NCBI GenBank assembly: GCA_947359465.1
Contig: OX375873.1
Span: 89,797,978-89,861,977 of the forward strand
From: Metellina segmentata
Taxonomy: Eukaryota; Arthropoda; Arachnida; Araneae; Tetragnathidae
DNA length: 64,000 bases
Reading direction: 5' to 3'
Position numbers and translations under genes: made by a program. This document shows positions 12,161 to 25,829 of the stretch, piece by piece (positions within the stretch are counted from its first letter, which is position 1; each line of letters opens with the position of its first letter). The notes beneath the pieces were generated by a model that did not search any database, had not been told where the DNA came from, and saw nothing but the letters and a program-made list of their open reading frames with translations.

Positions 12161-13614
12161 CTAGGGGGCCCGCACCCTGCTCGCTAATGCTCGCCAACCC
12201 CCGGAGGATTGCATCGCAATCCTCATTGTTTCGCTGCGCGAACCTATGCTCGCTTCGCTCGCATCTATGAAGACATGTGTCCTAGCAGAAGTGATTTACA
12301 AAATATGATGTTCCAAAAAAATGTTTTTCAAATCTAAAATTGCTGTATCACAGAAAACATATATACAGTACCTCTAAAATCTTCAAATGAAAACTTTGAG
12401 CAAATTTGGACTCGAAATGTGAGCGCTGCTTTGTAAATTGAATACCCATCATGTTGTTTGTGTACATGGTACAGCTACACTCTACGTTTATGAGTGATGG
12501 CAACGGCTTGGCGATTTTTTTTTGCGCACTTCTAGTAGCGAGTTACGATAAATTAAGGCAACCCATCTTTCGTTGCTGTTGTTGTGGTTTTCACGGCAAC
12601 CTCGGCAAACGGAAACTTTCAATTTTCATTTTGAATATTCTAGAAAGTTCTTCCAAAATCCGTTAAAATCGTTTGATTTCATTGATTAGTTTGAAATTTT
12701 TTCTTTCCTCCCATTGGTTATTTTGTTTTTAAAATATCCTTTGATTGCATTGGTCCTTTTAAATCGTTTTCTGTGATACCATTGGTCCATTTATTTGTAT
12801 TTTGACAGTTGTGGAATTTTTATTTTGTTATAATAATTTTCACGACAGGATTAAGAGTTTTGGTTTTTTTGCCATTAAAGTTTTGATTTTTTTTCCCGCA
12901 AGAGTTCTGACGTTATCAGGTATTATTTCTTGCTTTTTTTCTTTTGTAAATCTTTTTCTTTTTCAACATGCTCACTGATTTAGTGTAATTGATAAGTTTC
13001 AGGGTATTCTTACCATTCGTAGCTTAGTTTCTCTGCTGGTTCACAAATGTGTTTTGATATGTGATTAAGCTTACTATTTTTTATGAAATTTTTTTTAAAT
13101 ATACCTTTTAAAACGTTCTGAAATGTGCTTAAAAAGTGTGTTGTAAAAAGAAAAAAAATTGTGACAGGAAAAGAGTTAAGAAATAATTTTTTCCTTGGCG
13201 AGTTTAGAAGTGCGCCAAAAAAAATCGCCAAGCTGTTGCCATCAGTCATAAACGTAGAGTGTAGCTGTACCGTGTACATTTCCCCAGCACTCGAACCACC
13301 CACATTTTTTCATTGAGTTTGTTGCCGAAAGAGTTGTAGTGCAAGCATCTTGTTGAACTATAATTGCTTGCCCTGAAAAGGACCGTTTTAAAAAGGCCCT
13401 TTAAAGATCATCCACTTACTTTGATTTCTATTATAAACTGCAACAGCTCAACTAAATTTTTTTTTTTTTCAATAAAATTTCATCCGATAACGTTTATAAA
13501 TTCAATCGATGCGCGTGTCCCTGTGGTAAACAAACAATCGTACAATGTTGCCAAAACGCGTTAACAAATAACGTCTTTTTTTGCGTGCCACGTAAGAGAA
13601 TTATTATATATAGA
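12161..13614 (-). mobile_element. Helitron-like element, family C, copy C3, interrupted by another transposon
   Basis: On the minus strand it starts TCTATATATAATAATTCTC (13614) and ends at CTAG (12164-12161) after the palindrome array. The same sequence without the insertion is copy C4 (38710-39352). The insertion at 12468-13271 lies between matching halves of C4. Confidence 0.75.
12468..13271. mobile_element. TIR DNA transposon with 8-bp target duplication, nested in Helitron C3
   Basis: Flanked by GTGTACAT at 12460-12467 and 13272-13279 (8-bp target-site duplication). The empty site is visible in copy C4 near 39044-39054. The ends GGTACAGCTACACTCTACG form ~70-base inverted repeats (12468-12540 with 13199-13271). 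Length 804 bases; no transposase. The 8-bp duplication is compatible with hAT, P or Merlin type; I cannot choose. Confidence 0.82.
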
Positions 13615-16411
13615 TGTTTTAGCTGATCCGTGTTGTTTATTGTGATAGTACTTTTTAAGATTTTCATATTCTACTGTTCCTATGGAAACGGCGACCGAAT
13701 TTGCAAACCCGGAAAACATTGCAAACTTTCTAGCGCATGCTCTCAAATTTGTGAATGAATTTATTTACAAATATAACTGTGTTTATCGTCTGAGCGTTCA
13801 CCAAATTCATTAGCCCGTTAAACCACAAGACTCTCTATCACGTGACTCACTACCTACCATTCACAAAGCGAATAAACCTGAAAAAGACCGAAAATTTTTC
13901 TTTTATAATAAAAAGATTAGGTTATTCAGTTTGTTTCTTCAAGAGATTTTCCTCCTCTAAAGCACCTGAACTATTAACCGCGGTGACTTACCTAATCGGA
14001 ATCATCTGTATAGTTAGTTTCACGACTCAATATTTGGAAGATGTTTTAACTAGCTTTGAATGCATTTCGTTAATTAACATGTATTTTTTGAGAAAGAAGT
14101 ATCCCTTGTTTTCCCCGTTTCTATCCATTTTGTTTACTTTTCGATTCGGAATTGCTAAATCAGTTTCTATTTACCATATTCCAGAAAATAAATTAGTTAG
14201 AAAGCAATTGAAACTGAATCCAACACTCCATTTACGAAAGGCAGAACACTCGCCAATTTTTTGTTTTTGTTTTTCAAGCGAAAAGGAATTTGTACCTTTT
14301 TTTATGTATATTAGATCTCTAAGATCCTGTGAAAAAATTCCCAATAGCCCACGTCTTAATTAAATAAGTGACTAGTTTTTGGTTATTAGGTTGCCGCGTT
14401 CTAGTTATCTGTCTTACCAAACGATCAATATCAATTAATTACTCTTTGGAAATAAGATTGGTTCGGAACACTTTCCTGTTTTAATACCACGGTGGACTTA
14501 ATTAAAGTTACAGTTAAGAGCAAGATGCGAATAACTTTTTCTTTTCGCGTTTCAGTTCATGCATATGCACCATATTTATTTAAAAAATTTTATTGGTAGT
14601 TCTTCAGATTAAGTTAACATTATTTTACAACTAGGTACACTTGTTTTATCCCTATCATGTTCGCATTAAAGCTTCAAATCGATGTAATAAGAAATTCTCT
14701 TGTTCTCGTAAATGCGATCGCGGTTTAAATATGTTCATGAATTTGGCTGTTATCGCGTGTTTTTCTTACGATTTTCAATATTTTTAATTAAAGTAAATAT
14801 AAAAATTTTAGTTATTTTTTCGTGTTTTTTTTTAAATTATGCTAGTACGGTTATGAAACTCAGAGGATTGCGATATTCGAGTCCTTGGTAAACGCTATAT
14901 ATATTGACCCTTACTTTTTAATAGAAGAGAAAAAATTGTGCAAAATCAGTAAATACACATTTAATAATCTCATTATTTTTTATTAAGAATATTCTTTTTC
15001 CTGATGTAACGAAGCTCATTACTTCAGTAAAATATTGTCATCTATTTCTTCGAATTTTTCGATGCTCTACTATAAATTCGTTGTTTTTTCTACTGTGGAA
15101 GGGAGGTTTTTTTAATTTTCTGCGATGGGGTAAAAACTTTTACTTATTTTGTAAAACTTTTTTTTATCAGACGCCTTCAGCATTACAATGGAGAGGCGAT
15201 GGCTTTTTTGAATTAATGTCTGTTTTGCTGATTATTTTGTTACTGGAAAGTGATGACGATATAATTTAGAAAGTGACAAAAGTGTTTTTTGATTTTACTG
15301 ATGCTCAACATTTTTAATACAGTGCTTATTACTTCTAATAGCAGGGGTAGGTCCCTATTTTAAAATTGCTAAATTTCCTTTATTTTTAAACCGAGTTTAT
15401 TGAAACTAAATTGTTATAAGGCAAGTTCCTTGAGGTTTGTGTTAATGTTCTTTCGAGAAAACTGCAATGAAAAATTGTATTTTCTAATTATATCTTATTT
15501 GACTCGATTATTGATTGGAAGTACTTCCAAATAATCTGTGGTCTGATATTGGTTTTTAATGTTGCTAGACGACCAGCACTAATGATATTTCAGATACTTA
15601 ATAATCCACGCATATGTGATAATGCTTTCATAACATGTGGATCCTGACTTCCATATGCAGTTTTCTTCATTTATTCATCGTTTTGGAATAACAATTTCAC
15701 TCGTAGAAAGCCCCATTTTATACTAATAGCACGCCTTCAGTTCATGATCTTTGTTGATATTTACTCTTTTGAATAAGCATATATGGAATACGTCAATCTA
15801 AGATTGCCCTCGATTTCAGGAAGATGCCACAAGCGGCGACTTAAGAAACGCGATCTGTTTCACTCAAACTGGTCGGTGAAATCATTTCTATCGCTGTCAT
15901 ACGAGGTAGTCGCTCTACCTTACTAGTTTTCTTGTAGATAACACATGAGGCGACTTGTGAAACGCGACCTGGGTTACTTTTCTCCCTGAAGGAAGAAACC
16001 AGCAGGGCCGCTTGGAACGCGTCATCCAAGTCGCAAGTTATATGAAAAGAAGTTCGATCGTGCGCGTTTCAGAAATCGCTCAAGTGTCATCCCGAAATTA
16101 GCGTCGAAGGATTGATTGCAAGGAACTGGGAAGCGCATTTTGAACTCTTGAAATGAATCTTTTTCAAATTGTCTTCCTGGAGCTCTTGGAGAACCTGGAT
16201 AGGGTTGAAGATTCCAGGAAATTCGAAACCTCGAACATTGGGCACATTCAACCATTTTCTCCTGAAAGTCCTTTGTATTTGCAACATTTCGTTTTGAGAG
16301 GAATCAAGTATTTGTTTCGTATTAAAAAATCAATTTATAAAGTCATTTGATTAAAAATAATACAACAATATTTTTAAGATTTGGAGATAGTAAAATTCAT
16401 TGTAGAACGCA
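13615..16411. other. No supported gene
   Basis: The longest ORF, 13842-14363 (173 codons), gives a low-complexity, Phe/Ser/Lys-rich product with no motif I recognise and is probably chance in AT-rich DNA. Positions 15830-16030 contain two similar GGCGACTT..GAAACGCGA blocks (about 15834-15852 and 15951-15968), hinting at a degraded repeat. Confidence 0.35.
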
Positions 16412-16693
16412 TCTCTAATATTATACAAGGAAGTGTTTGCCAGTGATCAAAGTCCTGGCGAACCTATGGCACTTACAATATTGAGATTTGGCACACAGGT
16501 GGTCCGAATTTTTTACAATTTTTGGGTCGCTCCGAATTTTGAAATTCATTCTAGAACATTTAAAAATTAATTTAATGACATATTTAATTGTTATTGTTTT
16601 CTTTAGAATATCAACACCCTAAAGAGATGACAGATTCCAAAATTATTTTTTCCGTTTGAACGCTTTCAACCGTGCTGTCCACGCAGTGGCTAG
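16412..16693 (+). mobile_element. Helitron-like element, family A, copy A4, internally deleted
   Basis: TCTCTAATATTATACAAGG at the 5' end and TGTCCACGCAGTGGCTAG at the 3' end. The length is 282 bases because the central ~440 bases present in copy A3 are missing. Confidence 0.75.
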
Positions 16694-19600
16694 TATGATA
16701 TAAATGCTTTCAAGTAAAAAATTTTTTGCTAGTCAACAATTAAATAGGGTCGGCTATCAACGCTTTGTGATAGAAAACTGAATTTCGAGAAATAATTTTC
16801 AAATCCGGACGATTCTCCCAGAAGTTTTTCGTCAATCCGGTTATAATGCTACAAGCGTCGACCTTCCAATAAAATAGACCGAGTATGTACGCATATCTTC
16901 ATTCAATTTCTTTTCGACGCTCGATTTGTTGTTTTTTCACGTGGTTGTGAGAAAAAGCATGAATTCTATTGTGAGGCAAATAATTCATTGGTTTAAATGA
17001 TTTTCCAGAGTTATATAAAGTACTAGTTTGCTTGTATATAGCCAATCGTCTCAAGTTGATTCCCACAACCACTTGACTTACCTTACCCTTCTGAGATATT
17101 ATGACAACAACGCAAGGCCAATGGTTAGAAGCATTAAAACTTAACCAAGTGCTGGGGGGCTTTGTTCTCCCTTATTTGGAGATAGTGGTTAGTTCAAATA
17201 ATGATATTAATACAACCCCAGGTTCACTAATTATTAAATTTTAGAAGACAGAAACTAAGGTCGCAAGTGGTTAGTACAAATGTGGATAGCGTCATGATAA
17301 AACAAAAGGCCAAAAGTTCATTAACCATTAAAATCTGAATTAATTGCAATAAACCAGGACTTAGGAACTATTTGAGTACAAGACACATTGAAAAGGCGAA
17401 GTCATTAACAAATAAAACTATTAATTTATTAAAACATTAATTAATTATAACGGATACATATAGTTTTAAACTAAAGTACGCGTACACAGTTAAAATACAT
17501 TCTTTTAAAGAGAGTGAGAGAGATATATGTGAGGGTGTATTCACACGCTCTAAGATCGACTTACTTGTTAAGGCGAGCATAGTCAAAACTTCTCGACCTG
17601 CACTGCTCCAAATCTTGTTCAAAATCTAATCTCCTATTCCCAAAATCTCGCAACCTCTATATCAGAACAAGTCTCCAATCCTGGGAGATGACCGCCTACC
17701 TGAAAACCCTCGGCCAATCCGTTCTTATTTTTTTGACTTAACTTTGATTATTTTATTTTTCTGGCTTCGCTCAGTGGCTAGTCAGTCCCCTCTTAAAATA
17801 CTCCCATTGGTTCTGAATTCTCTTTCAAGATTTCCCTTTTTAGATTCCGCTCAACGCCCCCTCATAATTTTGGTTAGAAGCCCTATTATTATTTAACGTC
17901 TAGTTCCACTAAACTTCAGTATCGGCATCCTGTGCATCTGGCTTTCACAAGCACCTAAATTCTTAAAACTTGACAACCCCTTTTTATATTCACCTTTGTA
18001 TTTCTAAAGCTTTCTGAAAGTTTCCTTTTGAGTTGGAATCTTGCGTATTTCTATTCCTTTTCGGCGCTTCATGAAAGGGTAGCCACTCCTTATTCGGTAC
18101 AATCGGCGGATCTGTTTACTACATTCCTGCTTCGACGCACGGTTCTTTTCCCCCTCTCTTGCGAGAAAGGTGAACGACTCTGTAGTTACTTTGTGATTTC
18201 TTAAAATTGCTGTTTAGGAATATGATGAGATTACATTCCCTCATCACAAGCATGACTCTGCCTTCTCAAAGAAGGGCAACCTATGTGATGCGATAAATTG
18301 GTTATCTTTCAGCCTTGCATCACCGACACAATTGTCTTCCTTGTTTGTTATATCTGTAGTAAACGATAATTAGGTATCTAGTAAGATGTGAAATACCCTG
18401 TATTTGACTACTGAATGACCATTGTAAATTATTTACACACACAAAAATTTTTTGAGTATCGTTACAGAACGTGTTTTGGAACTGGTACGGAGATTTCACA
18501 GCTGGTTGATTTTGCTATCTAAGAAAGAAAGAAGCTTTGGTGTTCAGTCCAACTGAAACAAGGAAAGAATAGGTAATAAAGTTACAAATTGCAACACATT
18601 ATTTTATACGCACCATATAAAACACTGAGTAATTCACTAGGACTTGAACTGTCCATTTGAAACTCGAACAACGCTCAGAAAATAATTACCGTTGTAGAGT
18701 TGGGAAGCTGTGACTTTTTCATTGGGATAAATAATTTAACACTGCTGCGATGATAATGAATAGCTTTCAAGACAATAGAGAAAAATACAAACGGAGTTTT
18801 GAAGAAATAAAAAAAAATCTAGGTGGCACTGAAAAGTAATCTCCGAATAATACGAGGCGAGGTCAAACGAAGTAATTAGATAACAATCTTGAAACTACCA
18901 TGACACGAACCTTGTAAACTGGCAATTAAGTGTCAGAGCAAGACATAAAAATGAACATGTTTGTGTGGTGGAGGATGCTTTTTCCCATCACCCGCTGCAT
19001 GGGATTACCGAATATAAACGGCTAATTTCTGTAAATCGCTATATTTGTTTTGTATACAGAGGAGCTTCTTCTCTGGAACATTTATTTCACGAGTTATGTC
19101 AGACATCTCAGACCGAAAACACATAAAAAAGAAATTACTTTGTAAAAAGAAACGCTTTAAAACTGCCATTGTAATGCTGGATATTTTTTATTGCATTAAA
19201 TATTTTTATGAAGATCATATTTTGTACGTTATTTTATGTTCCACGTATCCATGCATTGAGTTTCTATGTTTCACGGACTAAAACGGTAATCGGTGGTTCC
19301 ACACAATTTGAAGCGATAGTCCAACCGCAATGGTGAAATTACGATGTGGCACATGAAAGATCTTGGCATGACAAAAGCATTTTATAAAAGTTTATCATCG
19401 CAAATTTCAATAAACTACGGCTTTCTCCCACTTTCCGATCCCCAAAGATTGTTACCATTGGTATGATAAGCTCGATATAGAATCTAAACATTAAATATGT
19501 CACAAACTTGGTAGACTTGAATGAGAGAGAAAACTATGGTATTCATCCGTTTCTATACCACAAGGTTCTTATACTGTATCAGAACTGCTACAGGCGAGAC

Positions 19601-19790
19601 TACTGAAGAAGACTGTTATTTTTCAACCTTGGCGATTGGGGATATCATTTCAATCAAAATCATTTGAAAAGCTCCTGTTTTCAAAATTTTGGCGATTTTT
19701 ATTCGAAAATGTATAAAAGGTCAACGGAAATGTAGTCATTTTTTCCAATTATTGCGGACTTATAAAGTATTTTTTGGGTTTTTCTTTCTG
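16694..19790. other. No supported gene
   Basis: Only short ORFs in AT-rich DNA. (GA)n-like run around 17505-17530. CTGGGAGATGACCGCCTACC near 17680 is not repeated elsewhere in a way I could establish. No coding or RNA signal. Confidence 0.35.
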
Positions 19791-20100
19791 GAAAATATTT
19801 TTCAAGGTATTCGATTACAATTTCAAATTTTGGCCTCCAAGCCGTGGAAACCATAAAAAAAAAAAAAAAAAAAAAAAAAACTCGGAATCTGGTAGCTAGA
19901 TTTTCTCAAAAACATTATTAAGAAAATATTTGGTTTCTTAAATTTTAATTTGTTTTCGATATCCCCTCAGCTTCTGTTTCATACTCCATTTGCACATTTC
20001 GTGTTTTAGCCGATGCTTTTTGGATCTGAGCAACTAAAATTGCTATTAAAATAAGGTTTGAAAGGAGACTTTTGCTATCATTTAAAAAATCTATTACCCT
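19790..20100 (+). repeat. Dispersed repeat with poly-A core, related to 54630-54910
   Basis: Shares GCCAAGC(C/T)GT..(A)ACCAT(A/G)AAAA, TCTGAGCAACT(A/G)AAAT and AAAGGAGACT(A/T)TTGCTAT in the same order with 54630-54910. The poly-A tract at 19855-19880 is about 26 bases long. The nature of the element is unknown. Confidence 0.5.
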
Positions 20101-20372
20101 CAACTGAGGTAACTTTGCCCCATTTTTCATGTTTATTTCACAGGAAAAGCAAATAATAGTTGTAAACCAATAAAAATTTGATATGGTATAAGTGTATTAC
20201 ATTATTTTAAACATATTAAACTGCAATATAAAACATTGTTAAAGTATAGATACAAACTTAAAACAGTTTTTCAATTTTTAAAATTTTTTGGGTTACCTTG
20301 AATTCTGGCAATTTTGGCCCAGCTCTTGAAAACCAAACATTTAAGTTTACGTGGTAACCATAGCTTGACATA

Positions 20373-21395
20373 TCGTGGACCATCATAGCGTTGCCCGCAA
20401 CGCCATGATGTCCTCGTCACTGTCAAATGAAGTCATATTCGATAACAGCCATCATTGCGTTGCCCGTAGTGTTAGTTTGCTTCACAAACCAAATAGAAAT
20501 TCGTAGCATATTGGAATGAATTCCCTACAAATTCGAGTTGGGTTTGCTTCGCAAACTGAATTATAAATAATTCGCAAAATGGATAACAGCGGAGTTGCCC
20601 GTGGTGTTGGTATGCTTCGCAAACCAAATGGGAATCCGAGATTGATTTCACGATCTCTTGCAAAAATATAAATATTTAATTGAAAAATTATTTTTTAAAG
20701 AAAATCAAACATAAAATCTGGTGTCAAATTTTCCACAGATTTCAAATCCGTTGAAATTTTCAATTTGTCTTTAACGATCCCGATTTTACAAAAAAAAATA
20801 ACTAAACAATGTCATCCAAAATGTTGTAAATTTTTTTTTGCTGTCCTTCTCTGAAATCGTAAGAGAGCAGGAAAGGTAATCTGTTTAATTTTGGAACGCG
20901 AATGTTGGCATGACGTCACATTCTCTTGCAAAAATATAAAAGCTTGTAAAAATTTTATTTATTTAAAGAAATCACATTTTTAGGTATCGATCTAATGTAA
21001 AATTTTCTGCAGATTTCAAATCCGTTGAAATTTTTACTTTATCTTTAACGATCTAGGAGATAGAAAAAAGAAGTACATAACTGAAGTTTATACTTTTTTT
21101 TTATAGTCTGCTGGAAATTCTTCCTTTGAAAAATCGAACGGAAGCACGGAAAAGATCATTTTAAATCTGCTTTTTGCTGTTGCCATTCCAAAGAAACCAA
21201 TAACAGTTCAATTTCCATTAAATTCATTTTAAAATGTTCTAGATTGAATTTTAAAATTCGCTGCAACCCAAAAAATTGCAAAAAATTTGGACTACCAGTG
21301 TGCCAAATCCCATTATTATAAGTGCCATAGATTTGTCAGGACTTTGCATGCAGTAAACAAACAGACAAACAAACACTTCCTTTTATAATAGCTGA
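20373..21395 (-). mobile_element. Helitron-like element, family A, copy A6 (minus strand)
   Basis: The 5' end is the reverse complement of TCTCAGCTATTATAAAAGG at 21395. It contains both internal ATTTCAAATCCGTTGAAA blocks (about 20738 and 21024) and the GGTTTGCGAAGC and GGGCAACxCC 3' region in several rearranged copies (20390-20640). The CTAG terminus is not found, so the lower limit is approximate. Confidence 0.65.
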
Positions 21396-21401
21396 GATAC
21401 T

Positions 21402-21784
21402 ATGGAGAAGAAACATAACCCAGTTCTGGAACATTAAATTGATTCCTCTTTGACGCAATTTTCGGAGGATTGATTTTCCCGCGCACTTCATCCCACTCAT
21501 AACTTAGTCTTGTTTTCTGGCCAACGCCAAAATTTGAGTTTTCTTTCCATACATTCCATAGTACGTCCGTTATCTGACAAGCTTAAAATCTTTCCAGTAT
21601 ATTTAACACCATCGTACTTCACAATAACAGAATCATCTACAGCATATTCTTCGGGATTTACTTGCTTGTTTGGACTGTTGTTTACTTCTTTAGATTCTTC
21701 AAGTGTTACTTCAAATTCTGAGAATGTTTCACTTATACCATCAGAGGCATTAGACTCTAACCCTATCTCTGTGTCAACCACCAT
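21402..21784 (-). pseudogene. Decayed transposon-associated protein C-terminus
   Basis: The minus-strand ORF from 21784 starts MVVDTEIGLES, has an acidic linker, then VDDSVIVKYDGVKYTGKILSL and KLKFWRWPENKTKL. After a frameshift near 21493 it continues YEWDEVRGKINPPKI and FNVPELGYVSS. The V-V-x-Y-x-G-x-x-Y-x-G-x-I pattern is typical of a small beta-barrel (Tudor/SH3-like), and the 'W.WP......Y.W.DV...I.PP' tail is something I recall from multi-copy insect repeat proteins. Function unknown. It may belong to an element with GGTAACTTTGSCCCA ends (20104-22197) into which Helitron A6 has jumped. Confidence 0.5.
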
Positions 21785-22199
21785 GTTGGGCCAAAGTTAC
21801 CCCAAGACCTGGGATAAAGTTTGCCTGATGTAATAAATATTCATTAGTTGGCAAACCACAAAATAAATCAAAATAAGGACATTGAAAATAGTTGAAACAA
21901 TTAATAATAAACTGAGACAATTCGCTTACCTGCTCTGAATCACGTACTGTATCACATTTACAAGGAAAAGTTGGATGACAATAACAGTATACGTTATAGT
22001 GATACAGGTGAGTTTGATACAGATAGTGGAGCAGTATATACTGTAGTGATGGTAAATTGAGGAACTACAAAGACAGAACTATGAGAAAGTTGAGGCAGTA
22101 CTGCCACCTATTGACCCTTGCAATAAATAAGTGATAATCACTCTCCTTTGTCTAGATACAGCACATGCAATATTTTTCGTATGTTGGGCCAAAGTTACC

Positions 22200-25100
22200 C
22201 GAAATTGACAAAGATACCCTAGGAAAATCACAGAACTCGTCAAATGCTTTAAATTTTCTACACTCGTGGTGATTTCAGCACTAATGGCTACACCCAGTAC
22301 TAATCAGCTTTTGAAAAAATGTTTGTCAGTGAACCACTTGCAAATAATCTGAGGTGTCTATGGATTAAGTAATCTCTTGAGTGTTGGGTCAGGGATTCTG
22401 CCAAACAGTAAAGTAAAAAACAAGTTGACAGCTATTTGAAAGTTTTGACAAAGTTCATGCATAATTCTATATGTTACGAATAATAAAGCATTCATTCACT
22501 CGCTCAAGTGTGAGAAGCATGGAAAAATATTGTAAATTTTGTTATATGGAAAATTAAAAAAAGTCTTTAGCTGTTTATATTGTCCATGACCAGTAGGACT
22601 ACTTCTAAATGTCAAGACATCCAAAGAAAAACCCCACTAGTAAGCCTAGTGATTTTTCAACCTATTTTTTTTTAATTGAGACAGAAATACAAAATAACAC
22701 AATTAATGTGATTAATAATTTATTAAATAAAAAATACAACTGAGTTTTCTATTTGAATGGGTGAAAGTTTAAACACTGAACATCTTTCATTTTGCAAAAT
22801 GCACCCTGAAACAATCACCTGTCACTTTAAGAATAGTCACCCATAACAAATATTTATCTAATCAGACTATAATTTAGGTCTCTCACTTGCACTTACTGAT
22901 AAATTTGTTAAATATGATGATGTAATTTACTCAAGAAAAACTATGTAGGATGTCAACTTGTGTTTTAAACTTAAACAAATGTTTCATCTTTTGCTTTTAT
23001 TTTGAAAATTCATTTTTTAAATGTATTACCATCAAACAAAATATGATTTTTAGTAAAAATAAATATTGATTTACCATGTTACAAATTCTGTTTGTTTACT
23101 TAAAATAAATATTGATTAACATGTCATTTCAAAAACTCAAATTTTTATTTAACAAATTTTTGTGTAATTATTATAAAAACAGTGTTCATGGCTTGCAGAA
23201 ATTTAAATAAAATAATCAAATTTAAGTAAAAAAAATTATTGTGCGTTGAATAGTGATGCATAACATTAATTTTTAAAGTAAAATTTAATACTAATTAAAT
23301 TTACTGTGTTGAGTTTGCCAGCTGTATAACCTTCATAAAAATCGACATTGCTGAAGAATGCATGTCAATCCTGAACTGACTTTTCATATTTCAATGACCT
23401 TATATGTGTTCTTTTGTATTTTACTCTGTATTTTTTATGCTATCTAATATCCAGTGTATTCATTCAAGCGGAACTTCAGCGATATGCCATCAACAAACAC
23501 CAATCAAGTGATTTGGAATACAATTCTGTACAATTTTTTTGTACAATTTTATGATGGAATTTTTTGTGTCATGAATGGTTTTCAAGGGCACGCATTTCCG
23601 TTGTTTCATTTCAAATCCAATTGGTTTGCCACGACCATGCCACAGATGTTCTTTCATCCAGTAATATATTTTCCAAATTACTCTTCAGGTTGTAAGTAAG
23701 AAATTACTCTAACAGAAGCATAATTTCAACTTCCCGATTGAAAACATCTCTATTTCTTCCAGTTTCTAATTTTCTTCTACGGAATAACCTTAAAAACACC
23801 CGCCATTTAAGCCAGATTCCAATATTCAAAACATGCTGAGTTCTAAATATATAAAATTATCTGAAGGAAAAATCTGCTACAGATATTGCAGTTCTTCAAA
23901 ACATATTTAATTTTTTGCACCCAGATATTTAAACCGGGTTGAGACATCTCATTTTGTATCAGATTTTCTTGTGCACATGCATTTAAAAAAGGGAGCTCGC
24001 GATGCATCTCATTACCCACCGCTGGCATGTTTTCTTCCGTATAATAACGAATTCCTTTCGTAACGCTTGATGGAATCCCCAGTGTAAACAAATACTTGAG
24101 TAATGGCATTGAATTACGCCTAGCAAAGCATTGTTTTGTTCTGCTATCGCTCGGTTATTCTCGAACGGTCAAGTCACAATGATTTCCACCACAGTTCCAT
24201 TTGGAACCATGTCATCCCGAGACTAAAAGTATCCTGTTCACATATGCTATCTTAAACTAATCTGTAAGTCTGAATCAGTTTGAATTTAAAAGAATAAATA
24301 GGGTCATTTTATTCTCTAAATATAGTTATCTCCATCCCCATCTTTTCATTCCAAGATGTTCGTATCTTTGCTGTTTTTCTTTTCTTCATGAGGAATTGTT
24401 TCCAAAAGCATTTATAGAAATATCGTCAATCTGATCTTGAGAAAAGTACTCAATAATAATTGTGGAAATTGGAACCTCTCTTGAAAGTTTCTTTAATATA
24501 TTTTTGGAATACATTTTAAAGCGCTCTAACAAACAGATGCTCACTTCGCAGTCTAAATAACACATTCTGATTTTTTTTTCGTAGCTTTTAGTCATTGGAG
24601 CAGAAATACAAAGGATGAGGTACGCTAGCTCATTAGTCCCGCTTAGGTCTGAGACGTATTTTGTGCGGTGTGTAAGGCCCATTAGTCTAAGCTGTTTAGA
24701 AAAGGCATTAACTTCTCAACTGTTCAGTAGAGTATTTAGCCTTTCTGCTGATTACGATTTATATAAATTATTGTTTTATTTCGGTTATAATTAAAAACTT
24801 TTTTGTACCATGCCTTTTCCTTAACTTTTTTAAACCTTTCTCGTTTCCTTAAAAATCCCTGTGTAAGAGTTCAAGAAACAAGAACAAAATACCAAAAGTA
24901 ACTTGTTGAATTAACACAATTTTAAATTTACTATATTAGGTAACAAACACAAATTCATCAATTATGATTAACTCAAGTTAGTCAGATCTTTGAGCTTGTG
25001 AAGTTCACACTACTTAAATTGTTTTAATTTCTGGCACTAATTTAATTTTCATTCCCATTGTTTTGCCAAATACAGTCTTTTCTTCAGTAACTTTTAAGTC

Positions 25101-25440
25101 CATAAATTATTGATGGAATAGGAATTTTAAACCAGTTGTATTGAGATATTTGATCTTCGCTTTATCAACGAGCCCCATTATGGTTCCTTTTAATTCCAAA
25201 GTTTACATTTGACTCTCCTCTTGATCAATATTCATTGCTCCCTATGTATTCGAATTGGCTTTGTGTAGGATGCAAGTCCCAAGTTAAGAATTACGGTCCT
25301 GTGCAATAAAATTAATATAAGCAACGTGCTTTTTAATGACTCACACCCATTTCCCACACTCACGCCCATTCTTTACTCTCCAGTTTTCCACTTATCTTTA
25401 TTTTCTTAGAAGGCCTGTTCAATCAGATTAGGTAATTGAA
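22200..25440. other. No supported gene; AT-rich
   Basis: ORFs 23454-23699 (+), 23843-24109 (-) and 24386-24682 (-, 98 codons) have no recognisable motif. The 98-codon one has plausible amino-acid composition but no splice or family support. No repeats with clear boundaries. Confidence 0.35.
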
Positions 25441-25443
25441 TTT

Positions 25444-25602
25444 ACTCTGCACTAGAGAAACACAGCGAGCTATTGGCAACGGACCGGGATCGATCCCGAA
25501 GGGAAAAATCCAATGCCCACCCCTCGTAATTTTGAACCACGGTCAGATGACGAGCTGGCACCCCATTCTCCAAACATCCACACCCCGCCTACTTGTTCAA
25601 TC
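25444..25602 (-). repeat. tRNA-derived SINE, body fragment
   Basis: Minus-strand match to the SINE body: TTTGGAGAATGGGGTGCCAG, TCATCTGACCGTGGTTC, GGGATCGATCCCGGTCC and GCCAATAGC order. The head is missing. Confidence 0.65.
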
Positions 25603-25829
25603 AGGAAATATGCCACAAATTTTTCAAAAAATGCATGAACGAAATTGTCAATTTCAAAATCAGTAGTTAAATGCATAAAGGATTTTCTGTATATCCGAAA
25701 AAAATATAATTTCAAGTAACGAGGATTAATATGAAAGTAGCAATATAAGAAACGCTTCTCGTCGTAGAAACACAAACCCTTTCTACTTTTAGCTTAGCAG
25801 AAAGACCTCATGGAATATTTTGAGGCTAT

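Noticed and set aside
13842..14363. 173-codon plus-strand ORF
   Set aside because: Low-complexity Phe/Ser/Lys-rich product, no motif, no splice or family support; AT-rich DNA easily gives this.
15841..16287. Cluster of short ORFs on both strands
   Set aside because: Overlapping frames with no family-like motif; the patch is slightly GC-richer and has fewer chance stops.
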